The position numbers were made by a program, and so were the translations under genes. The notes beneath the pieces are model-generated. The model was not told the DNA's origin. It did no database searches and saw only the letters and a list, made by a program, of their open reading frames with translations. Positions 6,294 through 7,564 of a DNA stretch of 7,564 bases are shown in pieces (the first letter of the stretch is position 1; the number at the start of each line of letters is the position of its first letter). This DNA comes from an uncultured Eubacteriales bacterium (GTDB lineage: Bacteria > Bacillota > Clostridia > Oscillospirales > Butyricicoccaceae): assembly GCA_949740695.1 (NCBI GenBank), contig CATJIY010000050.1, forward strand, positions 1 to 7,564, written 5' to 3'.

Positions 6294-7187
6294 ATGAAAA
6301 ACCATCTGTCTACCATCATTCTGCTGCTGGTGCTTTTGGTGGGTTTGGCAATTATGCTGTATCCCACTGCCAGCGACTATTGGAATTCCTTCCACCAGTC
6401 CCAGGCCATCGCCAGTTATGCGGAAAGCGTATCCAGTATGGATCAGGTGGATTATGAGCGGATGTGGCTGGATGCCAGCGACTACAACCGTTCGCTGTTG
6501 GATAGGGCCAATCCTTTTATCTTGACGGAGGAAGAACAGGAGGCCTATCTGGCCCAGCTAGACCTGGCCGGCAACGGCATTATGGGTTATATTGAGATTC
6601 CAAAAATTAAATGTTCGCTGCCCATTTATCATGGGACCAGCGAAGCCGTATTGCAGATTGCCGTTGGGCATATCGAGGGCAGTTCCCTTCCAGTAGGAGG
6701 TGAGTCCACCCATTGCGTTCTTTCTGGACACCGGGCGCTTCCCAGCGCCAGATTGTTTACCGATCTGGATCAGTTAGTGGAAGGAGATTTATTTCTACTC
6801 CGGGTACTCAATGAGACGCTGACCTATCAAGTGGATCGTATTCTCATTGTTCTTCCCAATGAGATGGAGGATTTGATGATCTCCAAGGGGCGGGATTACT
6901 GCACATTGGTGACTTGCACGCCCTATGGCGTTAATACCCATCGTCTTTTGGTCCGTGGACGGCGAATTGAAAATGAAGAAATCGCCTCAGTAGCGGTTAT
7001 CACTTCGGATGCCATTCGGATTGATCCGATCCTAGTGGCACCTGTTGCGGCGGTACCTATGCTGGTTATTGTCATGGTTATTTTTCTTTCTGGCACCAGC
7101 AAACGTAAGCCGCCTAAAAAGCCCAAAAAAGAAATTGACAGTTCGAAAAAGCGAGAGGACCCTCCTGGTCCCTTGGGTCCAGCTTAG
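6294..7187 (+). CDS. srtC: Class C (pilus-assembling) sortase
   Basis: This encodes 297 residues of a membrane transpeptidase that cleaves LPxTG signals between Thr and Gly and joins pilins through a lysine. Residues 5-22 are a membrane segment followed by YPTASDYWN, usual for class C. A lid-like stretch, LLDRANPF (68-75), has Asn where the family's Asp-Pro-Phe/Trp lid has Asp. The core reads GYIEIPKIKCSLPIYHGTSE, then SGHR with catalytic H146, TLVTCTPYGVNTHR with catalytic C208, and R217. A second membrane segment (about 246-265) leads to a Lys/Pro-rich cytoplasmic tail of about 30 residues; two-membrane-segment topology is typical of class C enzymes. ATG 6294 is the only reasonable start, since an in-frame TGA lies at 6285-6287. 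Its ribosome binding site is weak (GGGG 12 nt away) and next to the stem-loop, which suggests lower translation than pilin. Likely substrates are the two upstream LPETG proteins and probably the downstream one. Confidence 0.96.
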   Translation: MKNHLSTIILLLVLLVGLAIMLYPTASDYWNSFHQSQAIASYAESVSSMDQVDYERMWLDASDYNRSLLDRANPFILTEEEQEAYLAQLDLAGNGIMGYIEIPKIKCSLPIYHGTSEAVLQIAVGHIEGSSLPVGGESTHCVLSGHRALPSARLFTDLDQLVEGDLFLLRVLNETLTYQVDRILIVLPNEMEDLMISKGRDYCTLVTCTPYGVNTHRLLVRGRRIENEEIASVAVITSDAIRIDPILVAPVAAVPMLVIVMVIFLSGTSKRKPPKKPKKEIDSSKKREDPPGPLGPA

Positions 7188-7216
7188 GCCAGACCCCGTT
7201 TTGCGCCAAGAAAGGC

Positions 7217-7221
7217 AGGAG
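7217..7221 (+). promoter_or_regulatory. Ribosome binding site of the downstream secreted protein gene
   Basis: AGGAG lies 5 nt before ATG 7227, in the 39-nt gap after the sortase stop. It fixes the start of a gene that runs off the window edge and supports translation from the same transcript. Confidence 0.75.
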
Positions 7222-7226
7222 ATACT

Positions 7227-7564
7227 ATGAGATCAAGAAGCTTGTTCCAGCGGGCTGCAGCGGCGGCGGTGTGTTTGCTGCTGGGGGTGCTTTGCCTCTC
7301 CCAGCCCGCCCTGGCGTATGAGGATATTCCTGATCTGGAGGAGCTATGCACCCTGCGATTGGAGTATGCCCATCCAGATGTGCTTTTCGACTTTTATCGG
7401 GTGGCCGTTGTATCCAAAGACGTGCAGTTTACCCCAGTGCGGGATTTTGCGGATTACCCGGTGCAATATACTGGCCTGGACCGAGATGGCTGGCGCAAGC
7501 TGGCTACCACGTTAGCAGGCTATGTGGAAGCGGATGGTCTAGGTTGGCTCCGCAGTGAAAAAAC
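7227..7564 (+). CDS. Secreted pilin-like surface protein, N-terminal part (3' end outside window)
   Basis: The frame is open for 112 codons to the window end. Residues 1-30 form a clear signal peptide: basic MRSRSLFQR, an Ala/Val/Leu core and PALA cleavage before Tyr31. The mature start has a beta-strand pattern, LCTLRLEYAHPDVLFDFYRVAVVS, then VRDFADYPVQYTGLDRDGW and LATTLAGYVEADGL. This resembles the N-terminal domain of SpaA/pilin-type proteins in Clostridia, where a strand ending F-x-x-YRVA is followed by a helix with GW...LA.TLA.Y. I recognise the pattern but not a named family. Codon use is visibly more GC-rich than in the backbone pilin. By position it is probably a further pilus or wall-anchored subunit and should end in an LPxTG-like signal, which cannot be seen here. 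Confidence 0.8.
   Translation, partial: MRSRSLFQRAAAAAVCLLLGVLCLSQPALAYEDIPDLEELCTLRLEYAHPDVLFDFYRVAVVSKDVQFTPVRDFADYPVQYTGLDRDGWRKLATTLAGYVEADGLGWLRSEK

Noticed and set aside
7157..7180. Small inverted repeats (GGACC/GGTCC and GGACCC/GGGTCC) at the 3' end of the sortase gene, considered as a terminator
   Set aside because: The stems are only 5-6 bp, lie within Pro/Gly codons of the tail and are not followed by a T-run.

Overview
The window reads in one direction (+ strand) and looks like one operon-type locus for a sortase-assembled surface pilus or fimbria of a Gram-positive bacterium. The best guess for the host is a gut-type Clostridia member (Oscillospiraceae or Lachnospiraceae-like). 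This rests on LPETG cell-wall sorting signals, a class C sortase, strong AGGAGG-type ribosome binding sites, moderate GC, and a giant surface protein with the lysine-rich leader, YALILPA membrane segment and His/Cys repeats that I know from surface proteins of that group. Species cannot be told from the sequence.

Layout: (1) 1-192, the 3' end of a type I signal peptidase gene. (2) 241-4422, a 1393-residue wall-anchored protein. It has an N-terminal membrane segment, eleven C...HxHxxxC units, an acidic Trp-containing linker, a large beta-rich body, a fibro-slime/PA14-like GDDDxW domain, a C-terminal isopeptide-type domain and LPETG. It is the likely tip or ancillary adhesin. (3) 4482-6215, a 577-residue LPETG backbone pilin with three apparent immunoglobulin-like or isopeptide domains. 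(4) 6251-6279, a perfect 12-bp GC-rich stem-loop in the only sizeable intergenic gap. (5) 6294-7187, a class C sortase with intact His/Cys/Arg residues. (6) 7227 to the window end, the 5' part of a secreted protein that resembles the N-terminal pilin domain of another surface subunit.

How they fit: the signal peptidase probably helps process the secreted precursors. The sortase cleaves the LPETG signals, polymerises the backbone pilin through a lysine and joins the large protein to the fibre. A housekeeping sortase, not in this window, would then anchor the fibre to peptidoglycan. The 5'-to-3' order, the short gaps (48, 59, 78 and 39 nt) and the absence of a convincing terminator suggest co-transcription. 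The hairpin just before the sortase gene may lower sortase output relative to pilin.

There is no rRNA, tRNA, CRISPR array, insertion sequence or attachment site that I can support, and no gene-free stretch longer than 80 bases. The locus type is known. The least explained parts are the His/Cys array, the stem-loop at the sortase start, the acidic Trp-repeat linker and two Ca2+-loop-like sequences in the large protein.
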